Positions 36,953 through 46,612 are shown, counted from the first letter of the stretch. The stretch is 64,000 nucleotides of DNA from Desulfuromonas versatilis (GCF_019704135.1 NZ_AP024355.1:124001-188000); one strand, 5' to 3'. The notes: generated by a model from the letters alone, not told the origin. A program made the numbers and translations.

Positions 36953-37032
36953 CGGAGGGTCTCCCAAAGAAACTTCCTCTCTATTAGCAAAGATAAAGAT
37001 AAATAGCAAGAAAATAATTGAAATTCCCACCC

Positions 37033-38481
37033 TCAGGGAAGCTGCGTCCCGGTGCTCAGAGCGCCGAGGAAACTGCGCACCCAGTGGTGCACGTCGTAGC
37101 GGCGCACCTGGGTGCGCAGCATCCCCATGCGCCGTCGCCGCTCCTCGCCGGGCATGGTGAAGGCCCGGTGCATGGCGTCCGCGGTCCCCTCCACGTCGTA
37201 GGGGTTGACCAGCAGGGCGTGCTTGCCGAGCTGGTCGGCGGCCCCGGCGAACTCGCTGAGGATCAGCACCCCGTTGTTCTCCACCGAGGCGGCGCAGTAT
37301 TCCTTGGCCACCAGGTTCATGCCGTCGCGCAGCGGAGTCACCAGGGCGATTTCCGAGGTGCGGTAATGGGCCAGCAGCTGGGTTCTCTCCAGGCTGCGGA
37401 AAACGTAATGGATGGGGATCCATCCGGGTTCGCCGAAGCGGGAATTGATCCGCCCCGAGAGCCGGTCGAGGGTTTGCTTGAGGTCCTGATAGTCGGGGAC
37501 CTGGGTGCGGCTGGGCACCACCACCTGCAGCAGGCTGATGTTGCGGTGCAGGTCGGGGTACTTCTCCAGCGCCCGTTCGAAGGCCCGGAAACGCTCGGGG
37601 ATCCCCTTGGTGTAGTCGAGCCGGTCGACGCCGAGCATCACCTGGCGTCCTTCGAGGTTCTCGTGCAGGTACCAGGCGGCATCGGCCACCTCCTGGGATC
37701 GGGCGGCATCGTTGAACTCGGCGAAATCGATACTGATGGGGAAATGCCCCACCCGCACGATCCGCCCCTGGTAGCGGATCAGGGTCTGCGCGCGCTGGCG
37801 GCGCTCGACCTGCAACTCGGGGATCAGGGCGATGGCGCTGTTGACGAAGTTGCGCCGGTCGCGCAGGGTCTGGAAACCGACCAGGTCGTAGGCCAGCAGG
37901 GCGGTGAGGATCTCGCGGTTCCAGGGCAGGCGGCGGAACAGGTCGTGGGTGGGGAAGGGGATGTGCAGGAAAAAGGCCAGCTTCTGGCGCAGTCCCAGCT
38001 CGCGCAGCTGGGCGCCGACCATGATCAGCTGGTAGTCCTGGACCCAGACCAGGTCGTCTTCGCCGGTGCGCGAGGCCACCACGTCGGCGAAGCGGCGGTT
38101 GACCTCCAGGTAGGTCTGCCAGTCATCGCCGCGGAAGCGGCAGTTGCCGAGCAGGTCGTGAAACAGCGGCCAGAGCGCCGAGTTGGAAAACCCCCGGTAG
38201 TAGCGCTCTTCCTCCTCCTCGCTCAAGGGGACCGCGGCCAGCCGGTAGCCCTGCTCGCGGCCGAAGTTGTCGAACAGCTCATCGAGGGGCGGCCCTTCGC
38301 CGCACCCCGGCCAGCCGATCCACAACCCCTGGCGCGCCTTGATCACCGGCGCCAGGGCCGTCACCAGCCCGCCGGATCCCGGCTTGATCCGCCACTGGCC
38401 GGCCTCTTCGCCGACCGCGATGGGCAGGCGGTTGGAGACCACCACCAGGCGCTTGTCGTCGCTTTGCGTTTTTTCCGTCAT
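37033..38481 (-). CDS. otsA: Trehalose-6-phosphate synthase
   Basis: 482 residues, GT20 family. It transfers glucose from a nucleotide sugar to glucose 6-phosphate. Seen are [12 protein letters not shown], the loop [20 protein letters not shown], the substrate-binding [33 protein letters not shown] with the catalytic Arg-Lys region, and the C-terminal [14 protein letters not shown]. All family landmarks are intact. It is the last gene of a three-gene operon (DUF5752, TreT-like, otsA). No trehalose-6-phosphate phosphatase is adjacent. Confidence 0.95.
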   Translation of the reverse strand: MTEKTQSDDKRLVVVSNRLPIAVGEEAGQWRIKPGSGGLVTALAPVIKARQGLWIGWPGCGEGPPLDELFDNFGREQGYRLAAVPLSEEEEERYYRGFSNSALWPLFHDLLGNCRFRGDDWQTYLEVNRRFADVVASRTGEDDLVWVQDYQLIMVGAQLRELGLRQKLAFFLHIPFPTHDLFRRLPWNREILTALLAYDLVGFQTLRDRRNFVNSAIALIPELQVERRQRAQTLIRYQGRIVRVGHFPISIDFAEFNDAARSQEVADAAWYLHENLEGRQVMLGVDRLDYTKGIPERFRAFERALEKYPDLHRNISLLQVVVPSRTQVPDYQDLKQTLDRLSGRINSRFGEPGWIPIHYVFRSLERTQLLAHYRTSEIALVTPLRDGMNLVAKEYCAASVENNGVLILSEFAGAADQLGKHALLVNPYDVEGTADAMHRAFTMPGEERRRRMGMLRTQVRRYDVHHWVRSFLGALSTGTQLP

Positions 38482-38499
38482 CTTGTCGCCTTCCGTCGG

Positions 38500-39768
38500 T
38501 TACATCCCCACCTCGATGCGCTCCTGGCTGCCGTGCAGCAGACCGACCATCAGGGTCAGGTACTCGCGCAGGTGGCGGGTGATCAGGTAGTTTTCCCAGA
38601 TGAAGCGGCGGGCCCGCTCGCCCATCGCCTTGAGCAGCTCGCGGCGGTGCAGCAGGTAGCGGATGCGCAGCGCCGCCCCTTCGGGCGAGCGCACCAGGAA
38701 GCCGGTGTAGTGGTTGACCACCTGCAGGCGGATGCCGCCGGTGTCGCCGCCGATCACCGGCTTGCCCTTCCACATCCCCTCGGCCACGGTCAGGCCGAAC
38801 CCCTCGCGCAGCGATTTCTGCAGCACGATGTCACTGGCCCGCTGCAGGGCGTTGATGGTGCGGTGGGCGTCGGCGGGCAGCTGCAGCACGTGGATGCGCG
38901 CATCACCCTCGGCGGCCTGGCGCACTTCGCCGAGCACCGCCTCGCCCTCCGGGTCGTCGCTGGCGCCGCCGCCGGCCAGCACCAACTGCAGCGGCACCAG
39001 CCGGCTTGCCAGCCGGTAGGACTCGATCACCCCCAGCGGGTCCTTGAAGCGATCGAAGCGCGAAACCTGCAGCACCATCGGCAGCTGCGGGTCGAGGCCG
39101 AAGCCGGTACAGGTCTGCTGCACCTCGCTGGCGGTCAGGTCGCGGTTCTTTTCGCTGAGCGGGTCGATGCTCGGGGCGATGATGTACTGGGGGTGGGGCA
39201 GGGGCTGGGCGAACTCGGGGAGCGAGAAGATGCTCGAGTCGTAGGGGGTGACCCATTTTTTCAGGTGCTTCCAGACCGGCCGGTGGGGGTGGCTGACGTC
39301 GATGTGGCAGCGCCAGATCCATTTGCCCTTGCGGTTGGGGCAAAACGCGAGCAGGGGGGCCGGCTGCGGGTCGTGGATGACGACGAAGTCGGCCTCCTCC
39401 AGGCTCTGGCGCAGCGCCTCAGCGTTGTCGCGGTTGGTCTGCTCGTAGGCCTGCAGCGCCTGTTCGGGGAGGTTTTGTGGCAGCCCCTGCAGGGCGTTGT
39501 GAAAGCCCTTGGTGCAGCGGTAGAAGGGGGCATCGCCGGAGATGGTTTCCCAGCGCGCCTCGATGCCGAAGGCCTGCTTGAGCGGGACCAGCTTGCGCAG
39601 AATCTCGGCCACCCCACCCCCCTCGCGGGTGGAGTTGACGTGCACCACCCGCGCTCCCTTGAGCGGAGCGGCCAACTGCTCCAGGTGATGGATGACGCCG
39701 CGCCCGGTGACCGCGGTGTAGGCGTCGATCAGCTCCCGGCCGCCCGTCTCTTCCCGCGTGGGGTTCAT
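38500..39768 (-). CDS. treT: GT4 glycosyltransferase, TreT-like trehalose synthase
   Basis: 422 residues. The stretch GARVVHVNSTREGGGVAEILRKLVPL and IWRCHIDVSHP are characteristic of TreT, which makes trehalose reversibly from a nucleotide glucose and free glucose. The GT4 C-terminal half has VLQVSRFDRFKDPLGVIESYR and the nucleotide-binding SLREGFGLTVAEGMWKGKPVIGG. Its stop is 18 bases before the otsA start and its start overlaps the upstream DUF5752 gene by a few bases, so the three are one transcript. A glucosylglycerate or sucrose role is possible for GT4 enzymes, but the N-terminal TreT signature and otsA neighbour favour trehalose. Confidence 0.82.
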   Translation of the reverse strand: MNPTREETGGRELIDAYTAVTGRGVIHHLEQLAAPLKGARVVHVNSTREGGGVAEILRKLVPLKQAFGIEARWETISGDAPFYRCTKGFHNALQGLPQNLPEQALQAYEQTNRDNAEALRQSLEEADFVVIHDPQPAPLLAFCPNRKGKWIWRCHIDVSHPHRPVWKHLKKWVTPYDSSIFSLPEFAQPLPHPQYIIAPSIDPLSEKNRDLTASEVQQTCTGFGLDPQLPMVLQVSRFDRFKDPLGVIESYRLASRLVPLQLVLAGGGASDDPEGEAVLGEVRQAAEGDARIHVLQLPADAHRTINALQRASDIVLQKSLREGFGLTVAEGMWKGKPVIGGDTGGIRLQVVNHYTGFLVRSPEGAALRIRYLLHRRELLKAMGERARRFIWENYLITRHLREYLTLMVGLLHGSQERIEVGM

Positions 39769-40448
39769 GCCCGAACCTCGAAATATTCCTGAAAGACCTC
39801 GCTGAGGATCTGGCGGATCTCCTTCAGCGAGGAGAAGTAGGGATCGACGCTGCGCAGCTGCCCGACCAGCGGCTGGTAGGCGGCGCCGAAACCCTCCAGC
39901 CAGGCGCTGAAATCGTCGCAGCGCTGCGCGGTGCGTTTGCGGGCGTCGATGAAGTGATAGTAGATGCTGCCGGTGGACAGTGACGGCAGGTAGGGGACCA
40001 GCCCCTCGGGGGTGCGAAAGTGCAGCCCGGAATCGAAGACCACGATCTGCGAGTGCAGAAAATGAAACTGCTGATCCGCCCTGGCCCAGGGGACCAGCTC
40101 GCTCTCCTCCAGGCGCTGTTCGACGATCTCGATCAGCTCCTGGCGCAGCGCCTCGAGGTCGTCGAAATCGGTGGGGCTGATCACGCTGAGCTGCTCGGCC
40201 AGGCGTTTTTCGTGCAGGCCGTGGTAGGTCCAGGAGGCGAAGTCGCTGTTGTACTCCGGTTCGTCGAACTGGGGCCGCAGCAGCCGACCCCAGAAATGGT
40301 GGTAGATGCTACCGGCCGGAACCCGCTGCAGCCCGTCGCGAAACTCGCGCAGGTTCTGGGCCTTGATGCCGGTGGCGATGGTAATCAGGGCGCAATCCCT
40401 GACCGCGAAGGGGATGGCATCGTTATGCGGGGAGCCCGGCTGCTCCAT
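39765..40448 (-). CDS. DUF5752 family protein of the trehalose operon
   Basis: 227 residues, overlapping the treT start by four bases. Two internally similar segments are visible: LQRVPAGSIYHHFWGRLL near the N-terminus and LSTGSIYYHFIDARKRT in the second half, each a GSIY-H-F motif followed by acidic and Trp-containing sequence. This repeat matches the DUF5752 family that often precedes TreT-like genes. No signal peptide or catalytic motif is recognised. A regulatory or accessory role in trehalose or glycogen-type metabolism is inferred from context only. Confidence 0.75.
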   Translation of the reverse strand: MEQPGSPHNDAIPFAVRDCALITIATGIKAQNLREFRDGLQRVPAGSIYHHFWGRLLRPQFDEPEYNSDFASWTYHGLHEKRLAEQLSVISPTDFDDLEALRQELIEIVEQRLEESELVPWARADQQFHFLHSQIVVFDSGLHFRTPEGLVPYLPSLSTGSIYYHFIDARKRTAQRCDDFSAWLEGFGAAYQPLVGQLRSVDPYFSSLKEIRQILSEVFQEYFEVRA

Positions 40449-40611
40449 CCGATCCTCTTTTCCGACAGCAATTTCACCTTAATCCACCGGGCGGGAGTCC
40501 ATCGCTGCGCCCGAATCCATGGGTTTACTTATAACACAGCCTAATCCGACCCGCAAAAAACCGGGTGCCGTTCCCGGCTGCGGGCCCCATTTGGTAGGCC
40601 ATTATTTTTTC

Positions 40612-40640
40612 TTGACATCACCTGGCGCTTCCGTTATAAA
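40612..40640 (+). promoter_or_regulatory. Promoter of tRNA-Phe
   Basis: TTGACA (40612-40617) and TATAAA (40635-40640) are separated by 17 bases, and the tRNA starts 14 bases later. This is the expected strong housekeeping promoter. Confidence 0.85.
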
Positions 40641-40653
40641 CGGGGCTCTCTTC

Positions 40654-40732
<79 letters not shown>

Positions 40733-40737
40733 GAAAC

Positions 40738-40772
40738 AAGGGGTTACGTCACTGGCGTAGCCCCTTTTTCTT
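40738..40772 (+). terminator. Terminator after tRNA-Phe (element-borne)
   Basis: AAGGGGTTACG and CGTAGCCCCTT pair with a TCACTGG loop and are followed by a T-run. A different hairpin with the same role follows attR at 56183. Confidence 0.8.
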
Positions 40773-40780
40773 TTCTTGGC

Positions 40781-40905
40781 ACACTCCTGGTACACTCACC
40801 AACAAACAACCCCCGCAAACCACAACAATCATGGGAGTTTCAACCGCAGGCTTTTAAAGGGCTTCGCGGTCTTTTTTTGTCCTCTCACTGTACCGCCAGT
40901 GTACC
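40781..40905. repeat. Putative integrase arm-type sites, left end
   Basis: ACACTCCTGGTACACT (40781-40796) recurs exactly at 55998-56013 near the right end. The core GGTACACT also appears inverted as ACTGTACC (40887-40894, one mismatch) and AGTGTACC (40898-40905). Confidence 0.6.
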
Positions 40906-41035
40906 ATTCTGCATGCATCCCAATGCAAGCAATCAACAATACACAACAATCTGCAATAGACACGGTGAATTATAGTCATCGTTGATATTTCAGAAGCATT
41001 TCTGTATGCTCACCCAATCGCACAGGAGGTGAATT

Positions 41036-42100
41036 ATGGCTGTCATCCAGGAGCGCAAAACCAAGGACGGGAAAATCAAGTATCGCGTGCTTGTCCGCAT
41101 GAAGGGGTGCCCTCCCCAGTCGGCAACCTTTACCCGCAAAACTGATGCTAAGAAATGGGCTCAGGACACCGAATCTGCTATCCGTGACGGGCGACACTTC
41201 AAAACAGCAGAAGCCAAAAAGCACACCCTCGGAGAGCTAATCGACCGCTACCTGAGGGATGTCCTGCCCCACAAATCGTCAATCATGTCGAAGCAGAAGG
41301 TTCAGTATGAATGGTGGAAAGAGCAGCTAGGGTACAGCTTGCTGTCTGACTTGACGCCTGCCCTGGTTACTGAGTACCGGGATAAGCTTCTCAGGACACC
41401 GACTCCTACTGGAGACCAGCGTAGCCCTGCAACCGTGAACCGGTACATGGCTGCGCTATCTCATGCGCTAAATGTTGCCGTTAAGGAGTGGGGCTGGATT
41501 GAAGATTCGCCTATGCGGAAGATCAGCAAGCTGCGGGAGTCAAAAGGTGTGGTTCGCTATCTGGACGATGATGAGCGTGAAAGGCTGCTCAAGGCTTGCC
41601 AGAAGAGCGACAACAAGCAGCTCTATACTGTAGTGGTGCTTGCTCTTTCTACGGGGGCTCGAAAGATGGAGATCCTTGGGCTTACGTGGAAGGATGTGGA
41701 TCTCAACGCGGGGGTGATCCGGTTGACCAAGACCAAAAACGGCGAGTGCAGAGTTCTGCCGTTACGTGGCCACGCAAAGGAGCTTGTCGTTGAGCTATCC
41801 AAGGTGCGCAGACTTGACACTGCACTTTTGTTCCCTGGAAACAATCCGAAATCACCGATGGAGATCCGGAAGCCCTGGGTTGCTGCTTTAGAGCAGGCGA
41901 GTATTGAAGATTTTCGCTTCCATGACCTGCGACACACAGCGGCCTCGTACCTTGCCATGAACGGTGCGACTTTGGCAGAGATTGCAGAGGTCTTAGGGCA
42001 TAAGACCTTGGCCATGGTAAAGCGCTACTCGCATCTGTCAGAGGCACATACTGCAGGTGTTGTTGAGAGAATGAACGAGAAGATTTTTGGGGAGGGGTAA
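41036..42100 (+). CDS. int: Tyrosine-recombinase integrase
   Basis: 354 residues, preceded by CAGGAGGTGAATT. It would integrate and excise the island at tRNA-Phe. The N-terminal part has an arm-binding-like domain (MAVIQERKTKDGKIKYRVLVRMKG) and a SAM-like core-binding domain (about 65-165). The catalytic domain shows Arg209 in STGARKMEI, His296-x-x-Arg299-His300 in FHDLRHTA, the GH pair in LGHKTL, and nucleophile Tyr331 in KRYSHL. All expected catalytic residues are present, so the enzyme should be active. Confidence 0.95.
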   Translation: MAVIQERKTKDGKIKYRVLVRMKGCPPQSATFTRKTDAKKWAQDTESAIRDGRHFKTAEAKKHTLGELIDRYLRDVLPHKSSIMSKQKVQYEWWKEQLGYSLLSDLTPALVTEYRDKLLRTPTPTGDQRSPATVNRYMAALSHALNVAVKEWGWIEDSPMRKISKLRESKGVVRYLDDDERERLLKACQKSDNKQLYTVVVLALSTGARKMEILGLTWKDVDLNAGVIRLTKTKNGECRVLPLRGHAKELVVELSKVRRLDTALLFPGNNPKSPMEIRKPWVAALEQASIEDFRFHDLRHTAASYLAMNGATLAEIAEVLGHKTLAMVKRYSHLSEAHTAGVVERMNEKIFGEG

Positions 42101-42104
42101 GCCT

Positions 42105-43292
42105 GTGAACAAGCAATACGCTGCCCCCTTGGAGGGCGCAATGAATCAACAATTTTGGTCATTTGACGAGATTGTTGAAGTTGCAACGAGCAATTGCCCT
42201 GAGGGGTCGGCAGGAAACACTGAGTACGATATTTCAAAATTCAAGGCAACTGTCGCCGATACTGTTCTCAAGGCAGCAAGGGACGGAAGGATAGCTCGCA
42301 TAAAAGCGAACAAGCGCGGGGTCCTTTTTGACCCGGACAACCCAAATCACGAGATGCTGGCCAATTTGGGCCGCGGGGCTTTTCCCTTGGCGATGCTGGC
42401 ATTTTTTTACCTGCTTGCCGAAATGGCCCCCGACGGTTTTCTGAAAGAGGGAATCTCGCCAGTTAAAGCGGCATTTGTTACCGTTACGTTGCCTTTGGGC
42501 TTCTTTTTCCTAGTGCCACCTTTCATCAGCATTTGGTTTACCCTTCAAAGCAGGCGGGCCAAGACACCTGGTGCAAAGCTGAAGCACACCATGAATTTGG
42601 CAGATTTCCATGGTGCAAGAGAAGACCTGTATGACTCGGACAACGCCATTTGCTTCCTTAACCAGCAGTTTAAGTTGAATATTCCGAGAGACCCCTTCCG
42701 GGCCTGGTCCGATCCATTCTTTAGGCGCAACGGGGATATCTGGATTGTCGGCTTTGAGGGCAAACAAGTTCTCCTGAGATCCGACAAGAAGACCCAAGAC
42801 AGAAATGAGCGAATAGCCCATCTTCTGCGGGCTCCGTTCAAGGACTTCCCATGTGAGCAACTGGTTTCAAAGGGCTTGCCAGAAACGGACATGCCCCTGC
42901 ATGAAAAAGACGTTGATGATGGATTTTCTCAACTCAAAAGCAACATAGGGGAAAGGGGGTTGACCCTCTCGCAAGTAGAAGCTGCCGCCAAAGAGTTGCA
43001 GGCTAGGGTTGAGAGGGCTCAGTCCGAGGGGAACATCGAACTCCTGGACGAACTGAAGGGACAACACCAACACCTTACGCGCTACCTCGAGGAAAGCAGA
43101 AAGGGAAAGCCCGACAGGAGCGCAGGCATTCGAGCACGGGATTCTCTTAAGAAGAACAAGGAGGCATTGGTAAAAGATGTCCTCGGGCGAAACCCTGAAC
43201 TCGGAGAACATTTAAAAAATTACATCAATTTTTCTGGCACATCAGTAAGCTACAGGCCACCAGATGACGTGACCTGGGACATTGAATTTTAA
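42105..43292 (+). CDS. Two-TM hypothetical protein of the element
   Basis: 395 residues from the GTG at 42105 (GGAGG nine bases upstream); an ATG at 42141 with GGAGG five bases upstream is an equally good start. The N-terminal 80 residues are soluble. Two membrane segments follow (GAFPLAMLAFFYLLAEMAP, and AAFVTVTLPLGFFFLVPPFISIW). A cytoplasmic C-terminal part has a predicted coiled coil near 275-340 (LSQVEAAAKELQARVERAQSEGN). No family is recognised. It begins four bases after the integrase stop, so it may be cotranscribed. Confidence 0.65.
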   Translation: MNKQYAAPLEGAMNQQFWSFDEIVEVATSNCPEGSAGNTEYDISKFKATVADTVLKAARDGRIARIKANKRGVLFDPDNPNHEMLANLGRGAFPLAMLAFFYLLAEMAPDGFLKEGISPVKAAFVTVTLPLGFFFLVPPFISIWFTLQSRRAKTPGAKLKHTMNLADFHGAREDLYDSDNAICFLNQQFKLNIPRDPFRAWSDPFFRRNGDIWIVGFEGKQVLLRSDKKTQDRNERIAHLLRAPFKDFPCEQLVSKGLPETDMPLHEKDVDDGFSQLKSNIGERGLTLSQVEAAAKELQARVERAQSEGNIELLDELKGQHQHLTRYLEESRKGKPDRSAGIRARDSLKKNKEALVKDVLGRNPELGEHLKNYINFSGTSVSYRPPDDVTWDIEF

Positions 43293-43460
43293 AAACAGGG
43301 CTTGCCTTAGGGCGGGCCCTTTTTTTCTGAAAAAACAGCAAGATAAGGGTTAATTCCCCCCAAGGGACAGGTTCCTTCCCCCCTTTAGGGAGTGAACGCG
43401 GACAGGTCGAATCGGTTGATCGACCCACCCCGCAAAACCACTTTCCTAAAGGAGTTCACA

Positions 43461-43694
43461 ATGTCAGAAACAATGCAGATTGAAGAAAGTCATGCCCCTC
43501 AGTCCCGTTTGATTCCTGTTGCAAAATGGAATGACTACCACCCCTGGCCACCCCAGGGCGGTCTCCGTTACCTCATCTTCCACGAAAAGACCAACGGCTT
43601 TGACTCCGTGGTTATTCGCATTGGCCGCGCTGTCCTGATCGACGAGGAAGCCTTCTTTGTCTGGGCACGCTCTCATCGGAAAGGGGGCAAGTAG
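43461..43694 (+). CDS. Excisionase-like small DNA-binding protein
   Basis: 77 residues, AAGGAG six bases before the ATG. The C-terminal 45 residues (GGLRYLIFHEKTNGFDSVVIRIGRAVLIDEEAFFVWARSHRKGGK) resemble the winged-helix excisionase/AlpA type, in which a short HTH is followed by R-I-G-R-x-V-L-I-D-E-x-A-F-x-x-W. It stands between the integrase side and the DUF927 gene and is three bases from the latter. A role in directing excision or in regulating the DUF927 gene is inferred. Confidence 0.65.
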   Translation: MSETMQIEESHAPQSRLIPVAKWNDYHPWPPQGGLRYLIFHEKTNGFDSVVIRIGRAVLIDEEAFFVWARSHRKGGK

Positions 43695-43696
43695 CC

Positions 43697-45574
43697 ATGA
43701 GCAATCATGACGAAAAAGCGTTGATGGTTTCGTGTGGTGCTATTCCTGAGCAAGCAGAGCTTGTGAATCAAATCGATTCGGAGGAATACGAATACATGGA
43801 AGAAGAAATTATCAGCGAAGATCCGTGGGAGGCGACTCGCACGTTCACCTCCCCCCTGACAGGACACAGCTTTGAGTTGAACCCTCAGGGCGTTTACTGG
43901 GTGCACAACAAAAAAGTGGTCAGCGAGTGGGAGGATGTCACGGAACCCCTCTGCGGTCCCTTGCGGGTTCTCGGAGTTGCACGCGACAGCGAGAACCGTG
44001 GCTGGAGCATCCTTCTGTTGGTCAAAGACCCTGAAGGCTTCGAGCACCCGCTTACCATTCGGAAAGACCAACTTGATGGCGAAACCATCACTCAGGCGCT
44101 GCGCTCCGCTGGCCTTACTGTTGTCGCCAGCTACAAGGCAAAAGAAATGCTGGTGACCTTTCTTCAGGAGTGTCCGCCCGAAGAGGAAAACCCGTTCAGG
44201 CTTACTGACAAAACAGGCTGGCATGACAAGGCATTTATTCTGCCTGACGGCAGAACTCTCGGACACGCTGAAGAAAACTACATCCTGACGAAAGGCAAAC
44301 CGAAAGACCGGATGACCTTCACGCCATCGGGAAGGCATCAGGACTGGATCGATAATGTCAGCTATCTTTGCAACGGCAACGGTCGCCTTCTCTTTGCGGT
44401 GTCGGTTGCGTTTGTCGCGCCACTCTTGAGGTTGACGGGGAGTGAAGGCGGTGGATTCAACTTCGTTGGCGACAGCAGTACCGGCAAGTCGACGGCAATC
44501 ACGGTCGGGGCTTCCGCCTACGGCCATCCCAAGCATTATGTTCAAAGCTGGCGAGCCACAAGTAACGGCCTGGAGTTTCTAGCCCAGCGGCACAACGACA
44601 TGCTCATGGCGATCGATGAGATGGGACAAATGGCACCAAAAGAGATCGGTGAAGCTGCATATATGCTGGCTAACGGGCAAGGCAAGCAACGGATGAGTTC
44701 GTCAGTCGATATGCGCGACCGGCTGGAATGGACGACAATGATTCTCTCCTCGGGGGAGATTACCTTGGCAGAACACATGAGCGAGGGCGGCAAGAAAACC
44801 AAGGCGGGCCAGGAAGTCCGCCTGGCAGACATCCCTGCCGATGCGGGCAAGGGTCACGGACTCTTTGAAGAGCTGCACCACTGCACCAACGGTGCTGACT
44901 TTTCAAATACGTTGAAAGAAAACGCGCTCAAATATCACGGAACGGCCGTCCCCCTCTTTCTGCGTGGCATTACAACCAACATGGAGGGTTTTCACGAAGG
45001 CTATCGGCAAATCAAGGAAAGGTTCCTTGAAGAAAGCATGCCGACCGGATCGAGCAGTCAGGTGCGACGCCTGGCGGAAAAAATGGCCCTGATTGCTGCA
45101 GCTGGCGAGTTCGCTACCCATCTCGGCATTACCGGCTGGACTGAGACTGATGCTACCTGGGCGGCGGTAAAGTGCTTTGGAGACTGGATCAAGCTTCGCG
45201 GCGGAACGGATCGTCAGGAGGTTAATCAGATCATCAACCAAGCACGCAGCTTTATCGAGCGGCACGGCGATGCGCGGTTTGTCGAGATGAACTGGAACGG
45301 GAACCGGTATCTGGTAGATGAGGCGCGGACGGTTCACAATCGCGCTGGGTACAAACGCACCAAAGATGGCGAGACCGACTACCTGATCATGCCTTCGGCG
45401 TTCAATGAAGAAATCTGTGAAGGAATCAGTCGGGTGTCAGCCGTAAAGGTTCTGATCGATGCCGGCATTCTCATCCCGGGCAAAGGGGGGAACGCGACCA
45501 CGACTCACCGGGTGCCAGATGTCGGGGTCATGAAGCTCTACCACTTCTCCGGGACTGTTCTTGCCGAGGAGTAG
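43697..45574 (+). CDS. DUF927 ATPase/helicase-like protein
   Basis: 625 residues. The DUF927 region spans about 55-400 and contains a Walker A, GDSSTGKST, at residues 258-266 and a Walker B-like MLMAIDEMGQM. DUF927 proteins are superfamily-3-like helicase/primase-associated ATPases of plasmids and integrative elements. The following domain (WTETDATWAAVKCFGDWIKLRGGTDRQE) and the last 90 residues resemble the C-terminal winged-helix part of such proteins. It is immediately followed by a dense cluster of GTAAC repeats, so it is the likely replication initiator or helicase of the element. Confidence 0.82.
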   Translation: MSNHDEKALMVSCGAIPEQAELVNQIDSEEYEYMEEEIISEDPWEATRTFTSPLTGHSFELNPQGVYWVHNKKVVSEWEDVTEPLCGPLRVLGVARDSENRGWSILLLVKDPEGFEHPLTIRKDQLDGETITQALRSAGLTVVASYKAKEMLVTFLQECPPEEENPFRLTDKTGWHDKAFILPDGRTLGHAEENYILTKGKPKDRMTFTPSGRHQDWIDNVSYLCNGNGRLLFAVSVAFVAPLLRLTGSEGGGFNFVGDSSTGKSTAITVGASAYGHPKHYVQSWRATSNGLEFLAQRHNDMLMAIDEMGQMAPKEIGEAAYMLANGQGKQRMSSSVDMRDRLEWTTMILSSGEITLAEHMSEGGKKTKAGQEVRLADIPADAGKGHGLFEELHHCTNGADFSNTLKENALKYHGTAVPLFLRGITTNMEGFHEGYRQIKERFLEESMPTGSSSQVRRLAEKMALIAAAGEFATHLGITGWTETDATWAAVKCFGDWIKLRGGTDRQEVNQIINQARSFIERHGDARFVEMNWNGNRYLVDEARTVHNRAGYKRTKDGETDYLIMPSAFNEEICEGISRVSAVKVLIDAGILIPGKGGNATTTHRVPDVGVMKLYHFSGTVLAEE

Positions 45575-45586
45575 TGCTATTTTTGA

Positions 45587-45808
45587 GGTAACGAAGGTAA
45601 CAGGGTAACGGTTGAAGCGAAGGCCGATTTAATGGGCTTTCGTAATCGCCACAAAGGTAACATCGATAGACGGAAAGGGTAACGGGGTTACGGCAAAAAC
45701 GTAACCTTGTTGCCCTTTTGTCGTTTGGGGGAGCTGATGTGGGGTAACAAAAAATAGATCAGTTTTTCGGCGGGTTGCCGCTGCTGTTACCGCGCAACCG
45801 ATGTTACC
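45587..45808. other. GTAAC repeat cluster: putative replication origin (iterons)
   Basis: GGTAAC occurs at 45587, 45596, 45604, 45656, 45678 and 45743. Its complement GTTACC occurs at 45786 and 45803. A perfect inverted repeat GGTTACG-GCAAAAA-CGTAACC lies at 45686-45706. Ten GTAAC cores in 222 bases, directly downstream of the DUF927 gene and without an open frame on the plus strand, is the density expected of initiator-binding iterons. Confidence 0.65.
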
Positions 45809-46169
45809 CAGAAAATAGGGGCAAGGTGTCAGGCGCGAGCAGAGACGCAAAAAATACAAAGTGTGAAAAGTGCAAACACTCTGAAAAACGGGGTTAAAAA
45901 CCCCTTCTCATATAGCTCCAAAACCAAGCGAAAACAGCCATAAAGCAACGTGAAAACGTGATGTTACAGCCGCCTGGGCGTATGCAAAACACTCTGAAGT
46001 CGTGGTGCTATTTTCGGGCCCCAAAGATACCCACCCTGGCTTGTGTAAATGGCCAGAACTAAAGTCAAAATCACTTGGAGAGGGGAAAACAGAATAGGTA
46101 ATCGGAGAATCGGTTCTGTGCCTATTTCCAACCCCAGGGGTCAAATCTGAAGAAAGGAGGATAACAGTC
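45809..46169. other. Non-coding stretch of the element
   Basis: About 360 bases without a convincing gene. AACACTCTGAA occurs twice (about 45874 and 45990). AACGGGGTTAAAAACCCC (about 45888) can form a small hairpin. It ends in the AAAGGAGGATAACAG ribosome site of the Bro-N gene. A minus-strand frame at 45908-46201 lacks any known product. Confidence 0.35.
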
Positions 46170-46490
46170 ATGAATATTGAACAGTTAACAGGTATCGACA
46201 TGAACCTCGTTGAACAGGTCGTTCACGAAGGTCGTCGCTACTACAAAGCCAAGGACATTTGCGGATTCCTCGGGATGCGCAATCCGAGCTATGCCATGCG
46301 CTACCTGAAGCCTGAAGAAAAAATCAAGGCCCGAAGCAACAATGGTGTTCGGAATTTCAGCATGTGGTTTGTGTCCGAATCTGGTGTCTACAAGCTGGTC
46401 CTGAAAAGCCGCTCACGTCGGGCTGCAAGGATTCGTAATCTTATCTGCGAAAGTCTGCTGCCGCAGATGACGGCAATGCGCACAAGTTAG
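46170..46490 (+). CDS. Bro-N domain protein
   Basis: 106 residues, AAAGGAGG nine bases before the ATG. The sequence KDICGFLGMRNPSYAMRYLKPEEKIKA followed by MWFVSESGVYKLVLKSRSRRAARIRNLICESLLPQM is the Bro-N domain found in phage antirepressors. Here the Bro-N domain makes up nearly the whole protein, with no C-terminal KilA/ANT domain. It probably binds DNA and regulates element genes. It has its own terminator downstream. Confidence 0.82.
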   Translation: MNIEQLTGIDMNLVEQVVHEGRRYYKAKDICGFLGMRNPSYAMRYLKPEEKIKARSNNGVRNFSMWFVSESGVYKLVLKSRSRRAARIRNLICESLLPQMTAMRTS

Positions 46491-46518
46491 GGCAGCAAGC
46501 ATTGCCCATGAACCAATG

Positions 46519-46556
46519 AGGCGGACATCCCAGGCGGGGTGTTCCGCCTTTTTTTC
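46519..46556 (+). terminator. Intrinsic terminator after the Bro-N gene
   Basis: AGGCGGA and TCCGCCT pair around an 18-base loop containing CATCCCAGGCGGGGTG, followed by TTTTTTTT. Confidence 0.8.
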
Positions 46557-46612
46557 TTTCTGCGCTGGCCAGCGTGTAACCAACACCCTAACCGCAGAAA
46601 GGAAGAATCACC

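Noticed and set aside
45908-46201. A 97-codon minus-strand gene before Bro-N
   Set aside because: No ribosome site or known product, and it overlaps the Bro-N start region.
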